Assembly (NCBI RefSeq): GCF_000002875.2
Contig: NC_009401.2
Location: 75,843 to 139,842 of the forward strand
Direction of reading: 5' to 3'
Source of the DNA: Leishmania infantum JPCM5
Taxonomy: Eukaryota; Euglenozoa; Kinetoplastea; Trypanosomatida; Trypanosomatidae
Length of the DNA: 64,000 bases
How positions within the stretch are numbered: the first letter of the stretch is position 1; each line of letters begins with the position of its first letter. A program made the position numbers and the translations under genes. The notes beneath the pieces were generated by a model that saw nothing but the letters and a program-made list of their open reading frames with translations, searched no databases and was not told the DNA's origin. Shown in pieces: positions 20,897-31,655 of this stretch.

Positions 20897-23800
20897 TCAC
20901 ATGGAGTAGTAGGCGGCAGACGAAGCACCGGCTGCGCTGAAGATGTCGGACGACATGGCTATCGCTGCAGCCTCTTCAGCCGACTCCTTCTGTGTGGCGG
21001 AGGAAAAAGAGGCGGCAGAACGCAGAACCGGCCTGACGCCACCCCAGACCTTGTAGGCGCCATTACCTCCGACGCCGTTGATGGCGATAGCACTGAGCTC
21101 ACCCACATCGCCGCCACCGCCACCACTCCCTGCGCTTCCAGCAGTGGCAGGGCGCCGCAGCCGTCGCCGCATCGTCCCAAGCGTCAGCTGCTTTGAATTC
21201 TCTGCAGGTTTCTGCAACGAATTCGCCGCAGCCGCGGTGTCGTCCTCGGCAGGCACACGAGCGCGATACCACGACTCAAAATTCCGCAGCAGCGCCTCGC
21301 GACGTCGTGTTAGCTGGCCCTCGTGGTAGCGACACTCGTCTGCCAGGGCTGTGTCGCTGTGACAGCTATCACCCGTCACCTCCGCCACGAGACGCAGTCT
21401 TAGGCTGGTAAGTGCCTCCTCTTCGTGTCGCACTTGCTGCACCTGCTGCACACCCTCCGCTGTCTGAGTTGTGTAGATGTGAAACGCGGAAGACTCGCCC
21501 GGACTCGCCTGCAGCGCTGAATCAGCTGCCGAGTGTGATCGCCGCACCTGCGCTGTGGAGTTCACCTCGATCGAGGAAGACGGGCCCAGCGAGTCGGTGG
21601 GCGCCCGGCCCCACAGCGTCGACGGCTGCCGGGCGGCGGAGGCTTTTCGCGACGCGCTTGCCGTGCTCTTCGATGCTGACAAAGGGCGGATCAGCGACAC
21701 CGGTGCGCTCGAGACTACCCGCGCACACTGGAGAGACGACGACGGCGCAAACGGCTTAAAAGACGCCGCTTCGTTGTAGTTGGGGGCAAAGACCACCTCG
21801 TTTTCTGGAGATATGATCCCTTCATTCGCCGACCGCGCCGCACCAGCAGCAGCGGCAAGCGGGGCGTTGGCTGTGGCGGCAGCTGCGTTGGGCCCCGTCG
21901 ATGGAAAGACGCTCAGCCCCGGCAACGGCGAAAGCGGGGCTGTGTCCTTGGTCTCACCTCGGGATAACCCCGCAGCCGATGGAGCGCTGCCGTACCCCTT
22001 TCCTGCCTTGACACCAGCAGTTGCCGGCACAGTCGGGCTCGGCTCATGGAGTAGCGTCGTACGCAAAGAGTTACATCTGGGCAGCGGCGTTATCGACGTT
22101 GGCAGAACCGAGTCCATCGAAGAGTGGCACTTGCCCTCCGCGGTGGGGGTGTCCCTCGCTAAACTCGCCGTGCCTCGTATCGAGCGCATCCGGCGTCGGC
22201 CGGCCCCTCCGCTGCAGATGGATCGCCCTGAATACCGCTCGGAAACGGAGCTGCGCGCGCTGCTCGCTGCCAGGGCCGTGAATGCAGCTGCTGTAGCAGC
22301 CTCTGCCTTACGCAGGTCTGTGATTGCGGCGCGAAGCTGGATGTCCCTCTCTGTCACACACTGCCGCAGCAGCTCGAAGCACGTGTTCATCTCCAGCACC
22401 GTGCTGACTGGGAGTACCGCGATGCGTCCGGCAACGAAGTTCATTACGCCTGTGGTCAGGGCAGCCGAGACCGGCGTAGCGGATGATGAGGCGGCGCGGC
22501 GCAGCAGTGGATGGCAGTCGCTCGCCGCCCCGGCCGGTGTCTGCGACGGCGAGGTGCACCGGTCACTCACCCGTCCAGTGAAGGATTTGGACGACCGCGC
22601 CTGTGCATCCGTGGCCGAGGCATCGCCGAAGCGCTTCTTCGCATCTTTCGCGTTCTTGGCTGTCGGTGCATCGACAGGTGCGGCGGCGGCGGCAAGCGCT
22701 GTTGTAGAGCTTGCCGCGTGCTGGTTCAACTCCATCTGCAGCCGCAGCTCCGCCTGCAGCGCCGCCACCTGCCGCTGCAGCTGGCGTACCCGAACCACGG
22801 GGTCCTCGACGACCCGAGAGGTAGGATGCTCTGGCACGCACAAGAGCCGCCGCGCCAGCTGTAGCGTGGCCAGCGTTTCCTGCCTGTGCGCCTCTTCCGA
22901 CCGGACATGCGCGATGACAAGAGTGCGACAGCCGCCGCCAAGGTGGCCTTTGAGCAGCATCGACAGCTTGCTCTGCTTATACGGAGGCCGCGTAGGCGGC
23001 GCATCGTCCACTACCGTCGACGAAGACGAGAGCCCTGTGATGACCTGCTGGAGTATTGCAAGTGAATGCCGGATCGCCGAATCCTCGGAGCGGGCGCCGC
23101 GCGATGTGACGACGCTTTCAGCAGCCGGCAACGAGGGCGATGTGGACGAGGGCGGCGGCTGCGGCCTTTGGCTGCGGTGCCGCGGCTGCTCCGCGGCTGC
23201 CAAGTCGACGAGGTACAGCTTGGCCGTGCGGATGATATGGTGAGATGCGCTTGCCTCCTCGCCCTCTTCACATGTGACGTCCACTATGACGACGACGTGG
23301 CCAGGAGACCAAGGCGACGCTGCTGAAGACGGCGCACGACGACTCTGGTGTATCAACGCGATGGCGTCGGCGGCGCTGCAGCACGTCACTTTCGATACGT
23401 TGCGCACTAACACTCTGCCTCGTGGATCCATGGTGATGTTGGGCCTCGCAGAGAGCGATAGAGACGAGGAAGCCGGTAATGGGGGTGGCGCTGTCCGCCG
23501 CGGCACCGACGCCGACGCCCCGTTTGAAGGCATGTCGTGTGCTGCCTCGGCGAGCAGGTCCACCACGTGCTCTCCACGGAGCGCCAGGCACGAGAGTTTG
23601 ACCAGGAACCGCGTGCGGCAGCCGCGCCGCGCCTCCTCCTCCTCTGCGCCACTCGAGCACAGGGACGCGAGGTCATATGTGGAGGGCGCAGTCATCGCCA
23701 CACCCGAAAGAAACGTGGACGTTGAGGGCTCGGAATGTGCCTCCACCACAGCGAAGAGCGAGGCGAGGATGCGCTGGCACAGCCCAGGAACGGCCACGTC

Positions 23801-24202
23801 GCCAAACATGGTGGTGGTCTTGCCGGTGCCTTTCTCGCCGCAGCACAGAACCGTAGCATTTGTCCCCTTCAGCAGAGAGTCCTCCACGCAGGAACGGGCG
23901 GTGCTGTCAAAGAAAGTCTGCGCGGCGACCCCTCGGGCATCGCCGACGACGCCGTCAAGTGTGAAGCTCGACGATTGAGTCACATGCACTGTGGTTGGTG
24001 GCCGCCGTTTCGAAACGGTCTCTGTCTTCGGCAGCACCTCCTCCGCGCTGCCGCAGTGCAAAGTCGTGTTTCTACTGTCCACGGTGATCCACAGCGGTGC
24101 GTCGGGGGAGGCAGGTGGCCTCACGCGGCCGTAAACGTGGATTCGATCGGCCACCTGGCACGGCATCCTCAGCGGCGCTGCTGATGGCAAGAGAGCCGCC
24201 AT
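20897..24202 (-). CDS. Divergent kinesin, probably kinesin-9 family (1101 aa)
   Basis: A microtubule motor with its motor domain at the N-terminus (about residues 18-400, with inserts). It opens with DRIHVYGRVRPP. The P-loop is CGEKGTGKTTT near 121-131. The late motor elements are well kept: RPPYKQSKLSMLLKGHLGGG and ETLATLQLARR. Two nucleotide-sensing motifs are degenerate: switch I (usually SSRSH) reads PSSAASPW, and switch II (usually DLAGSE) reads DLAAAE. A coiled-coil neck follows (VRQLQRQVAALQAELRLQ), then a long disordered region, and near residue 1010 RREALLRNFESWY, resembling the C-terminal motif of KIF9 and KIF6. Kinesin-9 proteins work in the axoneme. First ATG is 24202, but MPCQVADR at 24166 is also possible because no AG lies between the pyrimidine tract and the first ATG. 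Confidence 0.9.
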   Translation of the reverse strand: MAALLPSAAPLRMPCQVADRIHVYGRVRPPASPDAPLWITVDSRNTTLHCGSAEEVLPKTETVSKRRPPTTVHVTQSSSFTLDGVVGDARGVAAQTFFDSTARSCVEDSLLKGTNATVLCCGEKGTGKTTTMFGDVAVPGLCQRILASLFAVVEAHSEPSTSTFLSGVAMTAPSTYDLASLCSSGAEEEEARRGCRTRFLVKLSCLALRGEHVVDLLAEAAHDMPSNGASASVPRRTAPPPLPASSSLSLSARPNITMDPRGRVLVRNVSKVTCCSAADAIALIHQSRRAPSSAASPWSPGHVVVIVDVTCEEGEEASASHHIIRTAKLYLVDLAAAEQPRHRSQRPQPPPSSTSPSLPAAESVVTSRGARSEDSAIRHSLAILQQVITGLSSSSTVVDDAPPTRPPYKQSKLSMLLKGHLGGGCRTLVIAHVRSEEAHRQETLATLQLARRLLCVPEHPTSRVVEDPVVRVRQLQRQVAALQAELRLQMELNQHAASSTTALAAAAAPVDAPTAKNAKDAKKRFGDASATDAQARSSKSFTGRVSDRCTSPSQTPAGAASDCHPLLRRAASSSATPVSAALTTGVMNFVAGRIAVLPVSTVLEMNTCFELLRQCVTERDIQLRAAITDLRKAEAATAAAFTALAASSARSSVSERYSGRSICSGGAGRRRMRSIRGTASLARDTPTAEGKCHSSMDSVLPTSITPLPRCNSLRTTLLHEPSPTVPATAGVKAGKGYGSAPSAAGLSRGETKDTAPLSPLPGLSVFPSTGPNAAAATANAPLAAAAGAARSANEGIISPENEVVFAPNYNEAASFKPFAPSSSLQCARVVSSAPVSLIRPLSASKSTASASRKASAARQPSTLWGRAPTDSLGPSSSIEVNSTAQVRRSHSAADSALQASPGESSAFHIYTTQTAEGVQQVQQVRHEEEALTSLRLRLVAEVTGDSCHSDTALADECRYHEGQLTRRREALLRNFESWYRARVPAEDDTAAAANSLQKPAENSKQLTLGTMRRRLRRPATAGSAGSGGGGGDVGELSAIAINGVGGNGAYKVWGGVRPVLRSAASFSSATQKESAEEAAAIAMSSDIFSAAGASSAAYYSM

Positions 24203-25442
24203 TCCGAACACGGCGCAAGAAGAAAAAACAACGGAGGGAAGGACAAAGAGAGGATGACACGGGAGGGAGGGGGCCTATGAGCTTCACGGCGGCGAGGGAG
24301 AAAGGGCTCGTGCGTGGAAGAGAGCGCGCGACGGTGGGAGGAGGGGATTAAAGGAGTATAGTGATGAATAGTGCACGTCTGCGTGTGTGTGTGTGTGTGC
24401 CCCACCAATGGAAGATGGAGAGGTGTTGGGTGGACATGGATGGTGGGAGCGCGAGAGGTTCAGAGGAGAGAGCCCCCGCAGGCAATGCCCGTGCCGCCGC
24501 ATGAAGGATGCGAATAATGGTAAGAAAGGGTACGCAAAGAGAGGGTTGACGGTGAAGAGAGAGAGGACAGCAACGAAGACGAAACGCCGTCGGCGCGTCA
24601 ATGACCACCGCGGTGGTTGCCACGGCTCTGATCAGTCGCGGTTTCACGCAGCAGCAGAAGCTGCTCCCGATGAGCGAGGCATCGGAAGAACGCAAAGCAG
24701 GCGGAGGCACACACACACACACACGCAGAGGGAGAGCGGCAACCGCGCATACCTGTAAGGCATAAAAGCAAGCAAAAGTGTGGCACGGCGCGCAAGGGCC
24801 TGGCGTACGTACTCATGTGCGTGTGCGTGCCCGCTCTCCACGAACCGTATCTTCCTCCTCCATTCTCTCTTTCCCCCTCCCACTTCCGCGCCCGCTCTTC
24901 CTTCCTTTCTTTTGGTTGCTGTCCTTCACGAACACGCACGCACACACACATTGTCCACGTATGCACGCGCACAAACAATACGGCACGCGCGGTGTTACCT
25001 TCAGCCCCATGGCCATCAAGCTGTCAAATCCATCTCTTGCCGTTTCCGAGAGTCGCACAGCCGCGCACGCACGCGTTCGCGCAACGCTCACCGCGCGCCC
25101 CGCCAGACACTGCATACAGAGGGGAACGCCCAAGAGGCAAACGAAAATCAAAGATCTGACGCCTGAGGAAGTAACAGAATACAACAGTTATACATGTGTG
25201 CACGCACTGACAGAAATGCATGCACGCTGCGTGCGTCGTACTACTCACGAGCACACACACACACACAAGGCTCCACCAATGCGTGACAGGCAGAAACGAC
25301 GAGGAGAAAACAGAGAACAGACGCGAGCCCCTGCTGTAAAAGCCGGACCACCAAAAGGGGCGACAGAGGCAAGAGTCGCACATACGGTCGGGAAGGGAAC
25401 CACCACAGCACAGGCGCATTTCGCCTTCGACGACTCCACTTC
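24203..25442. other. Spacer upstream of the kinesin gene
   Basis: No gene. The minus strand has pyrimidine tracts at about 24210-24265 and 24286-24310; candidate acceptor AGs are at 24283-24284, and at 24181-24182 inside the annotated coding region. CA/GT runs at 24381-24400 and 24708-24725. Confidence 0.5.
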
Positions 25443-26086
25443 TCTGCCAAACACCTCGAGGTCCACCTCCGCCCTCGAGCCTCCCCGGCGCTGCCACAGG
25501 CCACCCGTCGCGTGGCGCGGCGCAGCCCTAGGCGCACGCCGGTGCAGCAGTGCGCCGGCTCAGCCATCTGAGAGCACGGCCTCGGCAGCGGACTCCACCC
25601 ACACCCCACTCCGCAGGCAGCCTCACAGCCGCTCCCGTCATGCCGGCCACCGCCCCCGGTGCACCCCCCTCGCGGTGGCGCAGGCTCCCTCCACCAGTGG
25701 GCAGCGAGGGCCGGGTGACAGATGCCTTCGAGCCACGCCGGCACTCGGCTTGTCATGTCGGCGGCACAAGCGTGCTCGCGGTCGCTGGCCGCTCCGGCGC
25801 CGCGCCATCCACGACCTGGCCGCCGACATCAGTCGCCGTGCATCGCTCTGGCCCCCGCGCGTCGCCGGTGCTTGGCCCTGTGGCCACCAGAGGGGCGGCT
25901 CGGCATTTGGCTGGGGATAGGGCGGGGGCGGGACCGCCTGGCTTTCTCCCACAAGGAGAGAGGGAGAGTGGGGGGGTGCACTGGGCCCTGTGAGGCCGCG
26001 CGCTGGGGCGCTGTGGCCCCCTCCCTCCCCCCGCTCACCTCACCGTCTCCTCCTGTGATCCGGGAGCACAAGCAGCAGAAGCAGCA
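25443..26086. repeat. Dispersed repeat R2, copy 2
   Basis: A full-length copy matching 970-1611, with one A-to-G change (CTGGCCGCC) and an extra G and an extra C in homopolymer runs. It ends in the same CAGCAGAAGCAGCA. It lies 2.1 kb downstream of the stop at 28228, in the spacer after the WD40 gene. Confidence 0.93.
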
Positions 26087-28227
26087 CGAGAGACGCGAAG
26101 TGGATCCAATATTCCGAATGCGCAAAGAAGTGCGGCCGTAAAGCGAATAAACATGCACGAGAGCGAACACACACACACACACGCACGCACCGGATAAAGC
26201 AACAACAAAGAAAGCTGAACGCAATCCCATCACCCCCACTTCCCTCACTCCCTCGCTCTTTCTGGCACAGAAGCACATGGGTGTGCCCGTAGGCCCGTGC
26301 GGCAGGAGGAGCAGGGAGCAGGCGCAACGAAGAAGTAAAAGCAGGGAGGAGGAGAGACGCAGGGGCGGCCGAGCGGGTATGGCGCCGCTAGCGGTGAACC
26401 GGCGCGAGGCGGGAGGCAAGACGCGACGGAGACACAGCAAGGGAGCATGACGCGGAGCGAGAAAGAACGAAGCGGAGTGCGACCAACGAGCTAAATCTCT
26501 CTACATACATATATAAGTGTGTGTGTGTGTGTGTGTTTGCATGAATGCCCCCTATCGTTCTCTGCATGCCGTAGCGGCGGGCACGGCCACGCCCAATCCC
26601 ATCCTCCGCGCATCCATGCCCTATCGTGCCGCCCTCCCCACCACCACCACCGCCAACACCACCCCCGACCCCCTTCCTTCCACGCTGTCACTCCCCTCGC
26701 GGCGTGCAAGAGAGCTCCAAAAACAAGAGGGGAAGAGAACACGGCGCCGAAGAGGCGACGGCAAAGAAACGAAGGGAGAAGACGTCGAAAGGCCGAGAAG
26801 GGGCGAAGAGAGACACGCGCACAAGAGCCACATATATATAGAAAAGAAGCGAGCGCGGCCGTACTGTTCAAGTAAAAAGCGAAATGCGTCCCTGTGCGGG
26901 ATGTGCTGTGCGTTATACGTTCTAGAGAGCGATTGGTCATGATGGGAATGCACGTACATAGACTGCCATGTGACGTGATTCTCTCGCACCCTGTCTGCCC
27001 GATTCCCACCCTTGCCGCCAGCGCGCCACCGGCGCACCGCGCGCCTCTCTCCACTTCTGCCATGCCACTCCACCGCTCTCGCATCCATTGATGCTTGCGT
27101 GTCTGCGGCAATGAAGTTGGTGGCGTTCAGAGTAGCAGTGGTGGAGCTAGGGAGAACGCCGAGGTGCCTTTTCGATCACGCGGCGCCTCCACATAAACAC
27201 ACAACGGGAGAGCGCGCGCGACACGCAGGCAGGCGTCGGTGAGAGAGGGGAATCGATAGAAAGTGAAGACGAAGGTGTGCGCTTACGGCATCGGTGACGC
27301 ACAGCGAAGACATCTACGGAACGAAAGGGCGCACGACAACGTCATGGGCAGACACAAGGAGGAGCGAAAGCAAAAAAAAAATTTGTATATCAGCGGCAGC
27401 AGGGAGTGGAGTGAGGCACGACACAACGTCAAATACAAAGAGAAAAAGAAAACCCGAATGGCAGCCGGCAGGACCTGTGACACGTCCGTTCTTTGCGGTG
27501 ATCCGTGGTGCCTCTCCATAGAATAGGGCTGGACACCCACAGACGCAGAGTAAGGGAGAGGGTGCACACATAACCGATAGACACAGCGTCGCACACAGAC
27601 ACACATGCACGCACACGCATACCTGCCGCTCCCCCTCGTTCACATACATACATGAAGCCAAACAACAACGGCAACGCTAGAATCGTAGCGGAGAGAGGGA
27701 GGGAGAGAGAGACATCCTTCGGTGGCTTCCGCACACAATCGCATGAATGCACCTGCGAAAGATGTCCGTTGCGGGTGCAGCTAAGAAATCACGCATTCCC
27801 ACACAAATATATATATCCTCTTGCGCCTTCTCCGAGGAGGAAGACGAAATAGCAGAGCACCGATGATACCGAGAAAGATGAGCAGCAAGGCCCAGCAAAC
27901 ACAAGAAGCCTACACCCATAATGGCGCGCAAGAGCAAGTCAGACGACGGCGAGACTGCAGTAGCGTCTCAACGCAGTAGGAGGAGTAGTATACATCACAA
28001 TAAACCAATCGATTACGTGCGCAAGAGGCAATATGTTTTTTTTTTTGCAAAAAGAAAAACGCGTGCCCGCTCACCACATACCACACCACACTACCACCCC
28101 TCCGCACCCTCATGATTGCACACGCACGCATGCACAACCTCCGCGAGAAAAGCACCCAAAACGACCGCGCAGCGCACTGCCGAGTCTTCTGCCCTCTCTG
28201 CCTTAAATTTCGATTTGGTGTTCAAGT
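26087..28227. other. Gene-free spacer, 2.1 kb
   Basis: No reliable gene. CA run at 26167-26186, GT run at 26516-26537 after an AT-rich patch, an A run near 27370-27380, and a T run near 28036-28047. The part near 28228 is probably the WD40 gene's 3' UTR. Confidence 0.55.
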
Positions 28228-30324
28228 TTACATCAAGTGAAGTATGTAGATGTTACCGAAGCTGTCGCCGAAGGCCATCTTCTCGTGGCTGCCGGCGGTA
28301 AGACAATACACGGGGGCTTTGCAGAAAGTGCTCGCAACCTCCCGTCCGGTATCGATGTCGATGACGTACACGAAGCGGTTGTTACAGGCGACCAGCACAA
28401 ATCGCGTAAAGGAGCCAGGGGCGGCGCTGGACAACGTCCACCCTAGCTTCGGCGCGCGGTGGCTCGGCTGCAACGTGCCAGCGACTTCGACCGGCGAGAG
28501 AGATAGCTTGCAGCTGCCGTCCTCGGCAGACCACACCCGCAAGAGCGACTCATCATTGCTAATAATGTGCCGCCCATCGGAGGTGTAGCTACACGACAGG
28601 ATTATGCCGACGTGCCCAAGCAGATGGAACCGCGTCTTGGCCGTCGTGGCCGACCAAACCCGCAGCGACCTGTCCGCTGAGGCGCTACACACATAGTTGC
28701 CGTCTGGGCTAAACGCGATGGCAATAATGATGCCCTCGTGCTCCGTGTAGTTCATCCACTCTCGTCCCCGCTTCGTGTCCCAGAGACGGCACACGCGATC
28801 TTGGCAGCCGCTCACGAGGTGCTTGCTATCCGGGCCAAAGCAGCAGCAGATCACCACCTTGGGATGCGCGAAGGTTAGGAGGATCTTCGTCGTCGTCACA
28901 TCCCACAAGATCATCGTCTCATCCTTGCTGGCCGTGGCGAGGTACTTGCCATCCGGTGAGAAGGTCGCGCTGATGATGGTGTCATGATGGCCCGTGAAGA
29001 TGCCCACCTCGCTGCCGACGCCGAAGTTGTTCAATGTGATGGAGGCGTCCTCGTTGCTGCAGCTGGCAAAGTCCGTCTCGGCCGGCGAGAGGGCGATGCA
29101 CTTGACGCGACTTGCGTGCCCTAGGAGTGCATTGACCTGAAAGCTGCGCAATGGCCGGTTTACCCTCGGCTCCCTTGAGCGGGACTGCGCCAGGAAGTGA
29201 GCCACCGTGTTCGGCGCCTTGGCTGTCGTGTTCGTCACCGTTATGTGCTTCAAGCCTTGCTTGGGTGTCTCCAAAACCGTATCCCGCGCCAAAGTCGCCG
29301 CGGCCTCGACAGTGGCCGGGCTCAAGGGCATGAAGTCTACCTCGTCCACGCACACGTCGAAGTCGTTGAAGGAGAAGAACTTCTTTAAAGTCCTGCTCGT
29401 CCCACTGTCGCTGCTCGGCTCTATGTTGGCAGGCTGAGGTTTGCGACCAGCCAGGCGCCACTGCTTGGCGCGCGCCTCCACCTTTGAGATGACGATGTCG
29501 TCGTAAACGAAGAGATCCTCTTCGATGCTCAGTGAGACCTGCTGATACTTCGCCTCCAGGGCCTCAGCTTTCCGGAGGAAAGCGCTCATGGTGCCGCCAC
29601 AGTTTGGCGAATGGCAGTCCTGCAGGCTGTGGGTCGGTGTGCTCTCGGTGCTGAGGGTGGCGGAAATGTCGGAGAGCAAAGACTCGCGTGTGGCATGCAT
29701 ATCGGCGAAACCCGTCGAGGGCATCTTCAGATGCTGCGGATCTAGCGGCTGCCGCGCGAGCTGCATGTCGTGAGGAGCCGCCGACACTGACACAATGGAA
29801 GACGACCTCAAGCGCCTTGAAGGGTATCCGGCTCCCCTCGGGGACCTCATCGCTGCAGACGGCGAAGCGTCAGCAGCCGAGCTTGTGGCGAGCTGCGGAA
29901 GCAGACTCAGTGGCGCATCTTCCCGACTAGACGCTGCATTGCTTGAGTACACCGACGACATCGGGGCGAATGGGTTGGCGGCGTCAGCCGCATTCGAGAT
30001 CAGAGCCGCTTTCACAGACTCGGGAGAACTGCGGTGCAGCCGCCATGTTTTTCCTCTCTTGAACTCTGGCATGCAACCCCCTTCATTGGGGCTCGGCCTA
30101 TCGGGCTTGTCCGTGTCGACAGCATTCTCTGGTCTGTCATCATGGGCTGTTGTTCTCGTCCTCTTCGGTGGCCGATTCGACTCCTTGCTGCTGTCGGTGC
30201 CGCCCTCAGGCGTGATTCCTGACTCTTCGAGGAGGCCGTTGTAACCTTTCGCCTTTCGGGAGCCGACGATAGACGTCAGCGATGTGGGCCGATCCACGAC
30301 GGAGCTGCTAAGCAGGCACCCCAT
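28228..30324 (-). CDS. WD40-repeat protein with N-terminal myristoylation/palmitoylation motif (698 aa)
   Basis: The frame extends three codons upstream to a TTG, but the ATG at 30324 gives MGCLLSSS: glycine at 2, cysteine at 3 and serine at 6, the classic pattern for N-myristoylation plus palmitoylation. This supports that start and predicts membrane (perhaps flagellar membrane) attachment. Residues 10-390 are mostly disordered, with a short helical part near 255-300. About residues 395-605 hold five clear WD40 repeats (FSPDGKYLATASKDETMILWD, then LVSGCQDRVCRLWD, then VCSASADRSLRVWS), and the last 95 residues continue in weaker blades, enough for one seven-blade propeller. Probably a scaffold; partners unknown. 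Confidence 0.9.
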   Translation of the reverse strand: MGCLLSSSVVDRPTSLTSIVGSRKAKGYNGLLEESGITPEGGTDSSKESNRPPKRTRTTAHDDRPENAVDTDKPDRPSPNEGGCMPEFKRGKTWRLHRSSPESVKAALISNAADAANPFAPMSSVYSSNAASSREDAPLSLLPQLATSSAADASPSAAMRSPRGAGYPSRRLRSSSIVSVSAAPHDMQLARQPLDPQHLKMPSTGFADMHATRESLLSDISATLSTESTPTHSLQDCHSPNCGGTMSAFLRKAEALEAKYQQVSLSIEEDLFVYDDIVISKVEARAKQWRLAGRKPQPANIEPSSDSGTSRTLKKFFSFNDFDVCVDEVDFMPLSPATVEAAATLARDTVLETPKQGLKHITVTNTTAKAPNTVAHFLAQSRSREPRVNRPLRSFQVNALLGHASRVKCIALSPAETDFASCSNEDASITLNNFGVGSEVGIFTGHHDTIISATFSPDGKYLATASKDETMILWDVTTTKILLTFAHPKVVICCCFGPDSKHLVSGCQDRVCRLWDTKRGREWMNYTEHEGIIIAIAFSPDGNYVCSASADRSLRVWSATTAKTRFHLLGHVGIILSCSYTSDGRHIISNDESLLRVWSAEDGSCKLSLSPVEVAGTLQPSHRAPKLGWTLSSAAPGSFTRFVLVACNNRFVYVIDIDTGREVASTFCKAPVYCLTAGSHEKMAFGDSFGNIYILHLM

Positions 30325-30362
30325 CTGCCGCAACTACCTGTCAGAGTGATAAGGGTGGGGCG

Positions 30363-30432
30363 CTGAGGGGAGTAAGGTTATGAAGGGTCACGAACAAGGG
30401 AAGAAGGGCGGTAAGAACGAGGAAGGGAGGGG
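30363..30432 (-). promoter_or_regulatory. Possible trans-splice acceptor of the WD40 gene
   Basis: On the minus strand a long C/T tract (CTCCCTTCCTCGTTCTT and following) leads to AG at 30363-30364. This would leave a 38-base 5' leader before the ATG at 30324. Consistent with kinetoplastid splicing; not tested. Confidence 0.45.
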
Positions 30433-30933
30433 AGGACGGAGTGAAGCCGAGATGTCACCTTGAGTGCACACGCCTGCGCGCGTGCATGGAGGGGAGGGGG
30501 GAAGGAAGGGGTCACAGATGCGCCGAAATTGATGAAGGCAGGGAGAGGGTGGAAGCAGTGAGATGGAAAAGGATGGGAGAGCCTGCAGTGGTAGTGGGGT
30601 GGGGCGAGAGGAAAGACAGCCAGCAAAAAACATGCAATGCCAGGCCAGGCAACGTTCCTCACCTGCCTTCGAGGCCACGGTGTGTTTGCTTTGTTTGCTT
30701 GCCTGCAGTCCCTCTCTCCCTCCCTGTCCGCCTGTGTGAGCCTGCCCGCGCCTGTGTCTGTGCCTGTGTCTGCGTCTGCGTATGTATATGTGTGTGTGTG
30801 TGCGTGCGTGAAGCGGCGTACGCGTCGCACATGGCAGCGGACACAAAACAGCCGGGCCCACAATATATACATATATATGCCGAATAAGAGCAAGCGTGTG
30901 GATATGCTCTGCCTGTGCGCGGAGGTGTGCGTC
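30433..30933. other. Spacer between WD40 gene and R1 copy C
   Basis: No gene. GT-rich sequence at 30776-30810 and an AT-rich patch at 30861-30880. Confidence 0.5.
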
Positions 30934-31655
30934 CTCTCGGTGGCGATGCGCTGAATGCAAGGGAATGCCTCTGTTCCCTCGCCACCGTGAGGAGAAGAAG
31001 AAAGCGGGAGAGAGACGGCGAAAGGGAAGGAGTTGCAACGCGGCCACGTGCGAGTCGGCACATCCGTCTCCATCGATCCGGCCCCCGGCGTGTGTGCGTG
31101 CGGTCGGGCCGCCTACACCGAGGCCATGCCGGCAGGAGTCGAGCGCGTCTGTCATACAAGAGCACAGGCACGCGCATACGCCTGTGCGTGCGCACCGGCG
31201 AGAGTGCGGTGCAACACGTCCTTCCAGCGTACGGTGCCACCGGGTGGGGACATGCAGGGGGGCCCGGGGGGCGAGACCTACCTTCTCGGCGCATGGACAG
31301 AAGACATAACGAGAGACAAGGGGCCGTGCGGTCACTGTCGCCCGTCCGCGGCCCATACGGCAGCAGGAAGGCGCACTCACAGGCAGAGCAAAGAGCGCGC
31401 CGCCACTGGGCAGCGAGGGGGGCAGGCCACATCGTCCCCCCGACCTCGGCGCACCGCCGTGTCGCGAGGAATGCGTGCGGACGTGAATGAATGGCGTACA
31501 CAGAGGAAGGAATAAGTATGGTGCCCGCAGGGACTCGTGCCCACTCGCTTGCCGGCGCAGAGCAGGAAATCAGGAGCGAGGGTGCCGAGAGTCAGCGAGC
31601 GAGCGAGAGTTGGTCGCCAGCACGCCCTCTCCAAGGCGCGCCGTTAGAATCACCA
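30934..31655. repeat. Dispersed repeat R1, copy C
   Basis: Matches copy A base for base over 714 positions apart from one visible substitution (C for T in the GGCGCGCCG segment), and matches copy B except for that copy's three-base loss and a few substitutions. It has the inverted-repeat arms at 30938-30946 and 30979-30987. The left boundary may extend a few bases further than 30934, because copy A is cut by the window. It lies 0.94 kb downstream of the stop at 32592. Confidence 0.93.

Noticed and set aside
21780..23243. 487-codon + strand frame
   Set aside because: Antisense shadow of the kinesin gene.
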